Assembly: GCA_017506865.1 (NCBI GenBank)
Contig: JAFCMP010000081.1
Span: 1 to 64,000 of the forward strand
Reading direction: 5' to 3'
Source of the DNA: Tribonema minus
Taxonomy: Eukaryota > Sar > Xanthophyceae > Tribonematales > Tribonemataceae
Length of the DNA: 64,000 bases
Under the pieces are notes generated by a model. It was given only the letters and a program-made list of their open reading frames with translations. It did no database searches and was not told the DNA's origin. How positions within the stretch are numbered: position 1 is the first letter of the stretch; each line of letters starts with the position of its first letter. The position numbers were made by a program, and so were the translations under genes. This document shows, piece by piece, positions 42,504 to 53,454 of the stretch.

Positions 42504-43795
42504 CACTAGGACGCACAAGTGTTTGGCAGGCAATGATGAAGGCATGCCAGCAAGCGGCGATGAGATGATAGCAGCGATGACTGCCATGCAGCTGAGGGAA
42601 GCTATGCACGCAGGGGAGCTGACATGCGAGGCAGTCACCATGAATAGGGGTAGCGATGGCAGCTGCTCAATGACATCACGCATCAGCCTTCCTTATCGCC
42701 TCTTACTCGCTGACTTCCAAGTACTGACTCTAATATAAGGTCTCCCTGGGCTACTCAATGACTCTCTGGCATGCAGATGCCGGCAGCGCCGAACGCAGCC
42801 GCTGCGGCGTCGGCGGCGGCGGAAGCGAGCCGACCATGAGGGGGGCACCCGGTGCGGGCCCTTGAAGGGCGTTTCCTGGAGTCATCCTGCTCTGCGCCGC
42901 TGATGCTGTCACGGTTGTGCTTTGTGCAGCGTTCATCGCGACCCAGTTTGTGTAATGCCCTCCCTTTTTTTCTTGCGAGTGGCGCTATGATCATCGTCCT
43001 AGTGCTTTTAGAAAGCGTACCCGGGGGGGGGGCAGCAAATATGCTCTCTGATGTTGCATTGTAGTGCCTATCCTCCTCACATAGTATACTGCAGGCATTT
43101 CATGGCATACTTGGCACGACAAAGCAGTATAGGCTAGTAGCCCAAGAAAGCACAGCAATGCTACGGGCTCAGAGCGAGAAGGTTTGCTGTTTCGAGCACC
43201 ACCTAGGCGGGATGTAAGATCTCAGCTTTATGAATCATAGGCGTGCCGTACGAGTGAGTCGGTGGCTGGGGCTCGGCTTTGCTCGCTTTGGAGCAGCGCG
43301 CGTTTCCTAAGTGGACTGTTTCACACACGAGTGCGACTGCGCTCGGAAGTCCATACAGCCAGATCAACAGGCGCAAGCTGCCATGGCCCTTGAAACGCGC
43401 TTGCTGTTGCTTCCACCAATGCTCGAAGTACGTAGCGCGCATCTTGCTGATGACCCTGAGTTCAAGTTTACGTTCAACTAGCGCGCGGTGTGCGCGCGGG
43501 CTTTCTGAAGCCTGATTGGCCTGTTCCAAGTTCTAACCATTATTATTCTGTTGCAGTCACGCCGAACACAAAAACAGACGAAAACAGTCCTGAAGTCGGC
43601 GCACACACCTCGGCGATGCAGCTACAACAGCGAGGAAGATACCTCCACAGCAGCCGCGGCCTGCCACGTTACGGCTGCCATGATTGTATCGGCGCTAGCG
43701 CACCCGGCGCACTGTGCCCTTTGGTCAGCTAGACTGGACTGTCGAGTATTGACCCCACGGGGGGCATCCTGGCTGGTCCTGCCCCCCCCCCCGGG
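42504..43795. other. 1.3-kb insert in element B gag, origin unknown
   Basis: It sits between the two copies of a 95-bp gag segment. It contains no convincing ORF, no terminal inverted repeats and no transposase-like sequence. C9 is at the right end (about 43782) and G9 near 43023. I see nothing I can name. Confidence 0.6.
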
Positions 43796-45805
43796 GAAAA
43801 GCTTGAGCGCCAACCCCTGACGCAGTGACCAGTTCATCAGGTTAGCGGCGACCGAGGTAGGCTCCGCAATTTTTAAGAACTTGGCGATTTTGGTGAAGAG
43901 CCAGGAGAGCAGCGCGCCGTCGCGCAGGCCTTGCTCGCCGCCCTGCATCTCCCAGGAGGACGCCTGACGTGCCAGCGTGCCGAGCCGAGGGTGGTCGCCG
44001 CCGCCGTTGGCCATGCAGCTCACAATGCTGTATACTGCAGTGTTGAAGCACTCGCAGCCAAAGTCGTCAGCATTGCATAGGGCGGGCCATAGTGGCTGCT
44101 GTTTCTGACGAAAGGCGAGCGCTGCCGACCGAAACTTGCCCGGAAGCTGCTTCTGCAGGGAGGTGAGGGCAGAGACGTTGCCCTGATCGACCTTGGTCTT
44201 AGGAAACTGCTTCTCATTTAGGGTTACGGCAACCCGCATGATCGCGTACCCTGATGTGTCAAAGCCTGCCAGGTCCACCTCTGCTGCTGGTGCTGCTGCC
44301 ACGGAGGCGCGGCGCGCACTGTTGTCATTACCATAGTGACTGACCGTGGCGCCGCTGGTTGAGCCACCACCGCCATCGCCGTCGCCGCCGCCGCTGCCAC
44401 CGCCGCCAGAGCCGCCGCTGCCGTCCAAGCTGCCGCCGCCGCCAGAGCCGCCGCCGCCGCCAGAGCTGCCGCCACCGCGGCGCGCACCCCCTTGACTGGG
44501 AGCGCTGCCGCTGTCGGCGTCGCGGCCAGCACGGCTGCGCACTCTCACGTGCTCCAGCGCGCGCCACTCCGCGCGTATGCAGGCCTGCTCAGCAAGCAGC
44601 GCTGCCTGCTGCGCGTCCAGTGCACGCTGCTGCGCGTCCATCTCGCGCTGTTGCAGCACCGCCTGCGCGTTCAGCTGCTCCTGCTGCTGGCTGAGCTCCT
44701 CCTGTCTCTGATGAGCACGCTGACGCCGTGCTGCCTCCGTTAGCGCCTCCGATTGCGGCTGCTCCGCCAGGCGAATCTGCGCCGGACTCTGCTGCATGAG
44801 CATGTAGGTGGCTGGATGGCATGCCTGGCGAGTTGCGCCGTCGAGCTGCGCGCGAGCATCCGTTTAAGCATGTCCAGCGGGTCGCCGCGCTGCAACGCTG
44901 TTTGCTGTATGAACAGTCCTGCACGCGGCGGCGTGCATGCATTGCCGGTGACGGTGCACGTCGATGATGATGCTGCGATTGGCGCGGCGGGCGCGCTGTG
45001 TGGCGCTGAGGCAGTCTGTAACACCGATGCGGCGCGCATATCTCTGCGCACACTGGCCAGCATGGCGTCCATGTCGTTGTAGCGGCGCTCCAGCCTTGTT
45101 GCGAGGCCCTCAGCACGGTCCTCTGCTGCTTGGAGTTGGGTGTTGATGGCACGCATGTGCCTCGAAGCAGATGATGTGGCTGATGTCGGCGTGCAGTTGT
45201 CGCCGGAGCTCTGCAGCTAGCTGCTGCATTTCACCCCCCCTCTCCCAGGTGCCACTGGTATGGCGTCGTGGTAGCCATAGGTGGGCATAGTGTCGTTGCC
45301 GGTGCCCACGGCCACGCTGTGGACAGATGTATGCTCCATGCTACGGGGCGTCTCAGCGGCCAAGCCGAAACCACCACAGTGACTGGCAATGGAGCTTTTC
45401 GCCGATGAGCTAGACACAGACGGTTGGCGATCGTCTGCCGTTGCACCGACAGGTGCGCGAAAGAAGGGAGCCAGGCCATCAGGGGCGTCCTGCCGGAGCA
45501 CAACAGGCGGCACAGCTGTGGCTGATGTCCAATCTCCACGACTTACTGGCTGCAGTGGGACCTCCGTCACAGCGGGGACGACGGAAAGGCGGTGCCCGGC
45601 CTTCCAATCGTCTGGTCCACGCGCAGTGGTCATCGCCTTCAAGTTCTTGGCAAAAAGGCTGCCTATGAGGGGCGAATCTCCTTCGGCAGCAGACGTACGC
45701 GTTCCATGCTGGCGCTCCCAGCCAATCGGCATTCCGCTCGCTACGAGTAGCTGCTGCAGCAGCAACGGGTCTAATGGTAGGCCGCGTTTTGTACCGAGAA
45801 CCAAT
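43796..45805 (-). pseudogene. Element B Gag (main part)
   Basis: Read from right to left. The N-terminal frame (45825-45217) starts inside the LTR; internal Met codons are likelier starts. A shift in a G run leads to 45156-44740 (INTQLQAAEDRAEGLATRLERRYNDMDAMLASV, coiled coil). A second shift leads to 44803-43796: Gln-rich coiled coil (EELSQQQEQLNAQAVLQQ), Gly/Ser linker, then capsid-like FDTSGYAIMRVAVTLNEKQF, DDFGCECFNTAVYSIVSCMANGGG and FLKIAEPTSVAANLMNW. The last part matches the element C Gag. The protein packages element RNA in a working relative. Here it is broken by frameshifts and the insert at 42504-43795. Confidence 0.8.
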
Positions 45806-46008
45806 TGAGGGGTTTGCACTAACACTTACCAATGACAGACAGAGACGAGGGCACTGACACAGCACAACAGCACTCAAGCAAGTGTGTGTGTGTTATCAGG
45901 CTGTCTCTCTGTTGTGAGCAGAGGAACAACCGACCAAAAGCAACTGTTGTAACCGCCAACCAACTGCAACTGACAGTTGAACTCAGGTGACACACCCAGC
46001 GGCACCAC
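45806..46008 (-). repeat. 5' LTR of element B
   Basis: 203 bp, matches 30386-30587. On the minus strand the sequence just after its CA end reads ATTGGTTCTCGGTACAAAACG. The TGGTTCTCGGTAC within it is a possible primer-binding site, unproven. The flank ACTAC is at 46009-46013. Confidence 0.85.
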
Positions 46009-46214
46009 ACTACAACAGCGCAAACTGGGACGCTGCTGTCGAGCGGCTGCCATGGGTACAGAGATTCAAGCCGCACAGCAGCGACGACTTCAAGCAGCTG
46101 TGCGCACGCGCAAGGCAGGGGATCAGCAAGGCCGAGCACATTAAATCAGCGATAGCGGCGCACAGGCGCGACGGCGGCGGCACGGGCCGCAACCATGGCG
46201 GACACAACAGCTAG
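46009..46214 (+). pseudogene. Element C Gag, C-terminal part (resumes after B)
   Basis: In frame with TAC at 30383-30385 once B and one ACTAC are removed. It continues NSANWDAAVERLPWVQRFKP, then LCARARQGISKAEHIKSAI, ending GRNHGGHNS with TAG at 46212. This is the segment after the CCHC knuckle. Confidence 0.88.
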
Positions 46215-47935
46215 GGGTGCGACCCCGCGCCAGGCCTCGGCGTGGGGGGAGCACTCGGGGGTACAAGTGTCGCAGGGGGTGGGAGTGACGCCCTGCCCTA
46301 GACGACAGTCAGCGCGCACGGGGCGCCCACCGTGACGGTTGCAGCAGTTGCTCCACAGCAGCAACAGCCGCAGCCGCCCGTGGTTGCAGCAGCTTCACAG
46401 CGGCAGCAGCAGCCGCACGTCATCGCTCCGCAGCGGTCAACTCCGGCGGCATCAGCTTCTCAGCACCAGCAGCCAGCCATCATGGCAGCAGCATCATCCC
46501 AGCAGCAGCAGCTGCCATCTCTCAGACTTCTGCACACGCACAGCACTGCCACACATGGAGCCAGCGCACCCGCGCCGGGCACGGCGCCGGGCATGGCTTC
46601 CACACTGCGGGCACCCGCACCTTCCTTCACACTTGCATCACCATCGCCATCACAGCAGCGCGTGCTGCCGCGGCGCCGCCACAGCGCGCAGCAGCGCTCG
46701 CCGGACTCACAGGCGGCAGGATTTGCGACTTCATACTCTGCAGCTGCGTTGACATCACGCACGACGAGCCCCGCGCCGCAGCGTGGCGCATTGGTGCAGC
46801 GCATGTCAGCGACCAGCACGGGTATCGGGGAATTGCGCGATCAAGGGGGGGTGGGGGCTGCCCCAGCTGCTGCGGCAGCAACTCCAGCGGCGGCGCCTGC
46901 GACGGTGCACACAACTTCAACTGCGGCAGCACCTCCAGCGGCGGCACCCGCAACGGTGCATGCAACTTCAGCAGCATCATTAGCGTCCACAACGCCCGTG
47001 CCCGCGTCATCACCATCTACTCCAAGCCCAGCAGCACCCACTTCAGCGGCATCTCATTGGCGTCTACGTCAACTTCAACCGCACCGACGTCAACGACGTC
47101 ACCACTTTGGTCTGCGTGCAACGCGCACGCCAACGCTTTCGTCTATGCGCAGCACGCGCGCTGTGGCTTGTGCCGTCACGGCGGCGGCGCCTGCGCTGGC
47201 GACTTTTCACATGCGCTGCACGCGCGCCGTGGCCGATGCCGTTGCGGCGCCTGCGCTGGCGACTCTTCCTGACGTGCAGCGCACGTACCGCGGCCTACTC
47301 CGTGGCGCCGCCTGCGCTGGCGACTATACCGGCACGCATTCCGCGCACCGTGGCCTACGCCATGGCTGCGGCTATTGTGACAACTGCTTCTGCGCGCAGC
47401 ATGCGCGCCGCGCCCTATGTCGCGGCGACGCCTGCGCTCAGCCTGGCGTTTTCTTCTGCGCGCAGCGTGCGCACCGCGGCCCGCGCCGCGGCAGCGCCTG
47501 CGCTTGAGACTTCTTTTGCGCGCAGCGTGCATGCTGCGGCCCACGCCGCAGTGGCGCCTGCGCTGGCATCCTCTTCTACGCGCAATACACAAGCGCGACG
47601 TGCGACACCAGCTCGCATACGCAACCATCTGCAAAGGTGTCCGCGGCGACGCCCTCTTCATCACCGACAGCGCCATTAGCGGTGCTGACGCATTCGGCTC
47701 CAGCGGCCGACATAGCTGCTGTTCCAGTGGCAACGGCTCAGCATCGACGGCGCGCACTCGGCTTATACGCGCAACCCGTGGCTGCCCAATTCTGCTTGGT
47801 CACCCGCTTTTCGTCGCGGTGCCACCACATCCAAGCGGTCATATCCAGCAACGCGCGGGCACGTGCAATGATCAAGCACATGTGTTCGGCGGCGTACTGG
47901 AATGATGCAGCTATTAGTGGGCTAGGCTAGCGTAC
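46215..47935 (+). pseudogene. Element C Gln/Ala-rich ORF with repeat array
   Basis: Main open frame 46332-47507 (391 codons) begins VAPQQQQPQPPVVAAASQRQQQ, followed by Ser/Pro/Ala low complexity and the array of ~54-bp units (47110-47600; ARSVRTAARAAAAPALETS type). After shifts, ITDSAISGADAFG and LIRATRGCPI lead to a stop near 47905. Same protein as in B on the other strand. Function unknown. Confidence 0.6.
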
Positions 47936-48216
47936 AGTGGGGACTATGCAAGGCGACAAGCAGCAAGGCGGAGGCGGACATATATTCTATAGTGCTGTGC
48001 TAGTTCTGCTGTAGCTGTATGCCACATGACAGCCTGAGTAGTACAGAATCGCGTTCGTTCTTCGTGCATAGCATACAGGCGCTGGGTGAGAGACAGTTAG
48101 CATGTGTGCTGTTGTGCAAGTCTTGCGCTTGTGTCATGTTATGACTGCAGTGGCATAGTGAAGTCATGGTTGCTTCCCTTTTATCGGGCTTAGCAGAGCC
48201 CTGGGGGGGGTGACTG
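47936..48216 (+). other. Element C 3' UTR
   Basis: Holds the intact, empty equivalent of the E2 insertion site and ends in a G-rich tract (GGGGGGGGTGACTG), a likely polypurine tract, before the LTR. No gene. Confidence 0.65.
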
Positions 48217-48462
48217 TGGTGCCACTGGGTAGTGTCACCTGCTTCAACTCTCTGTTTCCTCAGGATTGGGACAGTTCTGCTCAGCCAGAGACAGTTCTTG
48301 GTTGGCGATGACAGAAAGTTGAGTTTTGTTGGTTGGTTTCTGTCACTTTCGGAGTGAGCGACAGCCTGATAACACACACACACACTTGCTTGAGTGCTGC
48401 TGTGGGTGTCAGTGTGCTGTCTGCTCTGTTTGTCAGTGCTCATGTGCAGTGCAAGCACATCA
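48217..48462 (+). repeat. 3' LTR of element C
   Basis: Diverged reverse-complement relative of the B LTRs, TGGTGCCACTGGG...to ...GCAAGCACATCA. It includes TGATAACACACACACACACTTGCTTGAGTGCTGCTGTG.-type sequence shared with B in part. The 5' partner is not found. Confidence 0.7.
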
Positions 48463-50641
48463 GGATAAATGGGGGGTTGATATGGGGATGGCCAGCAGCG
48501 CGCCGACCCCCTACGACGGCGGCTTCTGCGACATCATGCACAGGGGGGTCACACAGGCGCGCGCGGCGCACGCTGAGCGGAGCAAGGGGGGCTCTCTGGG
48601 CGCGGGGGGGGACCTGGCGTACATGGAGCGCGTTGCATCAAGATGTGGCACCGCGACGTCCCGCACAACGCGCGCACAGCTGCGCGCGGCGCCGCCGCGG
48701 CAGTGTGCGGCAACGGAACAGCCGCTGCTGCTGCAGAAGGACGCGGCGGCGGCATAAATGCTGCCGCTGAGCGCGGCAGCGGTGCGCACGACGCACGCAC
48801 GGCTGCGCAGCCGCTGCTGCCGCTGCTGCTGCGGAGGGACGCGGCGGTGGCGTGATCGCTGCTGCTGGGCGCGGCGGCGGCGCGCACGACGCGCGCACGG
48901 CTGTGCGCAGTGCTGGCGCTGGCGCTGCCGCTGCTGACATTGCGGTGCGGCATGCCGCTACTGCGACGGAGAACTGCAGCGCCGCCGGGCAGCGCGGCGC
49001 CACGGCGACGGCTGAACGCGGGAGCGCTGATGCCATTGCTACACGGCGCGGCGCGAGCGCCGCCGCAGAGCACTGTGGCGACACTGCTGCGGCGACTGCC
49101 GCCGCGGGCGGCGCCGCTACTAAGGCGAAGTGCAAGCGCTCGAACGCGGAGTAAAGGGAGGCACGCACTGGCGCCTGCACTTTCGCCAGCGGCGCGGCAG
49201 CACGCAACACCTCTGATGGCGTGCGCTGCCGCGCTAGCCCTTGGCGTTGAGGTTGACGGCACGCAGCGGCAGGCGGCAACACTGCTGCTCGTGGGGGCAT
49301 TCAATACAAAGTTCATGGGGCTGTTGGACAGCATGCCGCCGGCGGAGAAGCTCAAGGCCCCGCTTGGCGAGGTGGTGAGCGGCGACCTGGCAGCCGCCGC
49401 GGTGCCCGGGTTCTCTGTGCGGCTTGCGTCGCTGCCGCGATGATCGAGGACTTGTGCGCGCACATTCATTGCGCGTTGGAGGCCGTCGAGGGAGGCGACG
49501 GCGGTAGCCCTCGCGGGCGTTGGGGCTGTCCGGGGGGTTGGTCTTGGACGGACGCGCGTTCAGCAGGCGCTGACGCGACACATGTTCACGCGCTGCAGCT
49601 CGGGCGCACGCGCACAGCGACGGCGTGCAGCGGCGACGCTACTGCTGCTGCTGCTACTGCCGCTGAGCGCAGTGGCGCTGCTGCGGAGCGGCGTAGCACT
49701 GCTGCCGCTGCTGGCGGTGGTCACAGCGGCGCTGTGGGCAGTGGCGGGGCTGCGGGAGGCCGTGGCGTAGCGGGTGCCGCGGCGGTGAGGGGCGACGCGC
49801 CGGGCGCGGATCACAGTTACAGAGCAAGGAAGGGCGAGCGGGGCGGCGCTGCCGGGGCAGCGCCACCGCCCGTCACTGATACGCCAGCTGCGGGGCGTAG
49901 CGAGGCGGAGTGCAGCGGCGCGGCGGCGGCGCGCGGCGACGGCGCGCAGCGATGACGCTGCTGCTGCTTCTGCTGCTGCTGCCGTTGCTGCCGAGCAGCG
50001 CAGCACTGCTGTCGCCGCGGGCGCGGTCACAGCGGCGCTGCAGGCAGCGGCGGAGCTGCAGGAAGCCGCGGCGTAGCGGGCGCCGCGGCGGTGGGAGGCG
50101 ATGCGCCGGGCGTGGAGCACGGTTATGGGGCTAGACTGGTCGAGCAGTGCGGCGCTGCAGGGGCAGCGCCACTGCCCATCACTGATATGGCAACGGGTGC
50201 GGGGGTGGAGCTCAATCGCGGGAGCGTGGCCGCTGCTGCAGCTGCTGGGCGGCGTGGCGCTGCTGCTGCGGCGGGACGCAGCGGTGCGGCCTCTGCTGCC
50301 GGACGCGGCTGCCGCAACAGCAGAGCGCGGCGGCGCGGCAGCTGCTGCTGGGCGCAGCCACGCCGCTGCCGCCGCTGAGCAGTGCGTACCGCCGCTGCTG
50401 CGGGGTATGATGGCGCGGCCGCCGCCGCAGGGCGCGGCGGTGCTGCCGCGACGCGCAGCGCGGAGAAGGCGGCTCCTTCTCTGCCGCAGCAGTTTTTTTT
50501 GCGGGGGGCGCGTGGCGCGGAGGAGGCGGCTCCTTCTCCGTCACAACAGCCACGTGCGCCCGAGCCATCGGGCTTGAGCGCTGGCGACGCTGCCGCGGCC
50601 AAGGTGGCGGCGGCGGGCGCCGCGGCCGCGCAGCTGAGCGG
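48463..50641 (+). repeat. Element A second GC-rich block
   Basis: Aligns with 22583-24826: starts at GACGGCGGCTTCTGCGAC, has three rather than six GCGCACGACGCGCGCACGG units (48650, 48775, 48868), then MPPAEKLKAPLGEVV (49334) and MIEDLCAHIHCALEAV (49440), then AAERSGAA-type repeats, ending in CTCCTTCTCCGTCAC (50530). Frames are open on both strands because of base composition, and no enzyme motif is present. Confidence 0.6.
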
Positions 50642-51430
50642 TGACTCACGCACGCTCGGCGCTATGACAGCGGTGGGCTGGCGCGCAGCTCAAGATGCAG
50701 ACCCGTTCTGCAGCACCATGATCTCCAACCGCGGCGACTCTACTGCTTTCCCCAGCGACAGGGAGCTGCAAGCTCTTGTCAGAAAGCATGGAGGGGCGTG
50801 CAGCATGGAGTGGGCCAGGGGGAGTTACAGTATCTGGTGCGCTGGGAGGGCGTGCACGTGGCAGATACCTGGGAGGCGGCCAGTCTCCAGGACGTGTGCG
50901 GGCACGCGACAACGGAGTACTGGAACACGGCGAACGCTACGGGCGTGGTGCTTGCCGACGGCGGCACATCGGTTCTGCAGGGGCGCTTACGGCAGGCGCG
51001 GCAGCGCGCCAATGGCGGCGTGCCTGCGGTTAGGCTTGCGGGGGGGCAAATACATGTTGCCACAGGGGGTGCGGCGGTTTAGGGGTGAGCCTACTGCAGA
51101 GTTGCTGTCTAGCCCTGAAATCATGAGAGCTAGGGTACTAATGCGGTGGCACTTTCCTGAGTTGCCAAAGGGCGAGCGACTGCAGTGGTGCGAGGGGGTG
51201 GTACGCCGGGGCGTATCTACACTACGCAAGCGAAGCGGAGCCCAGAGTAGGCTTGCACAGGGTAGCACGCTGAACATCTATTGGTTCGGCGATCCGCGCG
51301 CCGCGAGACGCCGCTGTTGTTGGGCAAGTACCTAGACAGCAATAAGTTTGCTGCACCCAAGGACTGGTGGTTTCTCGCCGGTGGCGATGAGCAATTGAAG
51401 ACATGGGGCAGGATAGTCACTGGGGGGTAG
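50642..51430 (+). pseudogene. Element A polyprotein C-terminus with chromodomain
   Basis: One frame gives VGWRAAQDADPFCSTMIS and ELQALVRKHGG. After a shift, GELQYLVRWEGVHVADTWEA is a clear chromodomain core (50815-50880). After another shift comes RARVLMRWHFPELPKGERLQ, then LNIYWFGDP, and after a last shift ETPLLLGKYLDSNKF and DWWFLAGG, stopping at 51428. The last part has the same outline as the E1/E2/D tail module (turn with Gly, hydrophobic strand, Tyr, final W-x-L). A chromodomain after integrase is typical of chromoviruses. The integrase itself is absent. Confidence 0.7.
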
Positions 51431-51558
51431 TGTGCGCGGCACATACATGACAGTCTTGTACAGGGTGCGGGGGGGTTTTGCATGTATGTGCAGATGCTTT
51501 CATGGGAGTCTTATTTGCTCCCTGCTTGTAGGGACACAAGCGGAGCATCGGGGGCGTC

Positions 51559-51959
51559 TGTGGGGAGTGTGCATTTTGCTTGCAATGCTCCTTGTCATTC
51601 TATGAGTTAGTTTAGCTGTCTTGCAGGGTGCTTGGCAGTTACACAGAGGTCAGCAGTAACTGCACAGAGTCTGGCTGGCTGCAAGAGTTGGAGAGAAGTT
51701 TCTTCTTGCTTCCAGAAGGCCCTTAAGTAGTTTTTGCAGTTGAATTTGGTTTTAGTCTTGTGGTGCTGGGAGCACCTGGTGAATGGACCATGGGTTTAGA
51801 TGTTGAGGATTGGCTCTGCCCTCAGAGGCTCTGCTTTTGCTGCTTTGGACACCAGCATAGCTCGGCAACAGCCTATTGGGACCAGTAGTAATTAACCTGC
51901 CTCAACAGACTTTTGCTGCAGAATCATGGATGATCACAGGGGATAGCTCTGGCTCTTCA
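51559..51959 (+). repeat. Element A right LTR
   Basis: Aligns with 18399-18789 from GGGGAGTGTGCATTTTGCTT to AGCTCTGGCTCTTCA. The next bases are TCAC (51960-51963), as on the outer left side. 51431-51558 is untranslated A sequence. Confidence 0.75.
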
Positions 51960-53454
51960 TCACTCAGAGGCTCCCACTCATGGTATGACATCATTCGCTC
52001 AAAATTTGAAGTCCTTGACTCTTGACGTGCCACAAGCTTTCATGCTGCTGTCGACTGTCAGAGCGAGCAAGGCTTCCAACTTGAAGACGCGCGGTGCTAT
52101 GGTTACATCAAGCTGAGACGACTGTTGGCGTGACTTGTACAGCCAATTGGGTGATGGAGTAAAACACACGTACTTCAACAAAATCTGTAGCTACTTTACC
52201 AGGCGCACGATGCATAGCTAACCTACACCAGGAAGCACCATCTACTACTCTGCGAAGTCACCGGTTTTAACGTGGGCGCACAGTTTCCGTGGACCATGTA
52301 GCAGCAACAAATCGTTGGCGTAGCGTTAACACAACTACCCGTGTAGGTGCTTTAATTTCGTGACTGGTATTTCGATGCAATTCTGAACCCACAGCTCAGG
52401 CTGGCAGCAACTGGTGCTGGCGCAGAAGACAGAACTGCCAATCGGAGCACCCGTGCTCATGAGTAGATTAGCATGTGTATATCGTCACAGGTTTGCGCAT
52501 GATTCAGCATGCTGAAGTTGCAAGGTCTTTGGCATTTCTCGGTGTGCTACATATGTATCAATGCCTTGTTGTGTTTGAGTGGTGCTTGAGCTAATTAAGT
52601 AGTCTTGTGCAGCGCGAAGGCACAGGAGGCCAGATGTCTATATATGACTGTTCTACTTCGAAGTACCCCTCCAATGCCCAACAACCTGATGGTGCAAGAT
52701 CACAACCTGGCATGGACATCATAGCATGGACATTGCAATTGACAGCCGCCATGTGTGCCACACTGTATGAGTATAGAGGAAATCGAGATAGATGAACAAA
52801 GCACTGCAGGTTTCCTGCCCAGTGCAGCTCAATTGATCAACTCAACGCACCTTTGAAGCATTTGCTGCTGCAGCTGTCAGAAGTTGCAACCATGGTGTTG
52901 CTGGGTATGTCGATCGTTGCTTCAATCTTCTACCGTAACGGGACAGCGCTGCGCACGCAATGCGACGAGTGAAGCATGGTCATCCGATTTGACACTAAAC
53001 GTTACGTTCTGGAGGATGCTGCACTACAGGCGAGTGCAGTTGCACGCTGCTGCTGAATCTGACTGCAGATATGCCATGTACTCGACAGCTGAAGCAAGCT
53101 CGCCACTCAAAGAGTTTGACAACTTGCAAATAAGACAGTTTGTACAAATGCTTGCAGCCACTTATGACACGCTATACGAGACAACAGCAGCAGCAGTGCA
53201 TGGCTGCTTTGCTGAGTACCGACATGTTTGCATGCACGGCCTTCATGGCCTCTGGAGGTCCGCGATTCGAAAGACTCTGACTCGGACGGCCTCCTGCAGG
53301 GCCTGGACCGCCCCTTAGGCCCCCTTGGGAGCCCCGACGGTCAGCGTGTGAACGTAATTGCAAAGCATACATTAGGTAACACATACCTCGTCAATGTTTT
53401 GTCAGTGCACCTCAGACTAGCTGAGGCATCTACATCAAGTACAAGTGGCAATTC
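51960..53454. other. Intergenic, no reliable gene
   Basis: Normal composition. A plus frame at 52884-53318 (144 codons) has no recognisable motif. Sequence near 52640 has TATATATG. I see no repeats shared with the rest of the window. Confidence 0.45.

Larger units (their letters stand above)
30386..46008 (-). mobile_element. Element B: gag-only LTR retrotransposon nested in C, itself holding E2
   Basis: Minus strand, LTRs 45806-46008 (5') and 30386-30587 (3'), about 97 % identical, flanked by ACTAC at 30381-30385 and 46009-46013. Removing B and one ACTAC joins the C gag frame exactly. Order: 5' LTR, gag (broken), a 1.3-kb insert, gag remnant, Gln-rich ORF, repeat array, 3' UTR, 3' LTR, with E2 (30689-40486) inserted in the 3' UTR. 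No RT, integrase or protease motif is found, so it is a non-autonomous gag-carrying element comparable to TR-GAG elements of plants. Confidence 0.85.
18399..51959 (+). mobile_element. Element A: old GC-rich LTR element, interrupted (inferred extent)
   Basis: The LTRs at 18399-18789 and 51559-51959 are roughly 90 % alike, run TG...CA, and are each flanked outside by TCAC, a candidate 4-bp target duplication. Between them are two A-type body blocks (about 18.8-24.8 kb and 48.5-51.4 kb) separated by other DNA. The blocks overlap in content (22.58-24.83 resembles 48.48-50.56). So this is either one element with an internal duplication and later insertions, or two truncated copies. No RT is visible. 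The right block ends in a chromodomain and tail module, so it belongs with the Gypsy/chromovirus type. Confidence 0.5.

Noticed and set aside
52884-53318. Candidate host gene of 144 codons
   Set aside because: No motif, no clear start context, and exon-like borders could not be supported.
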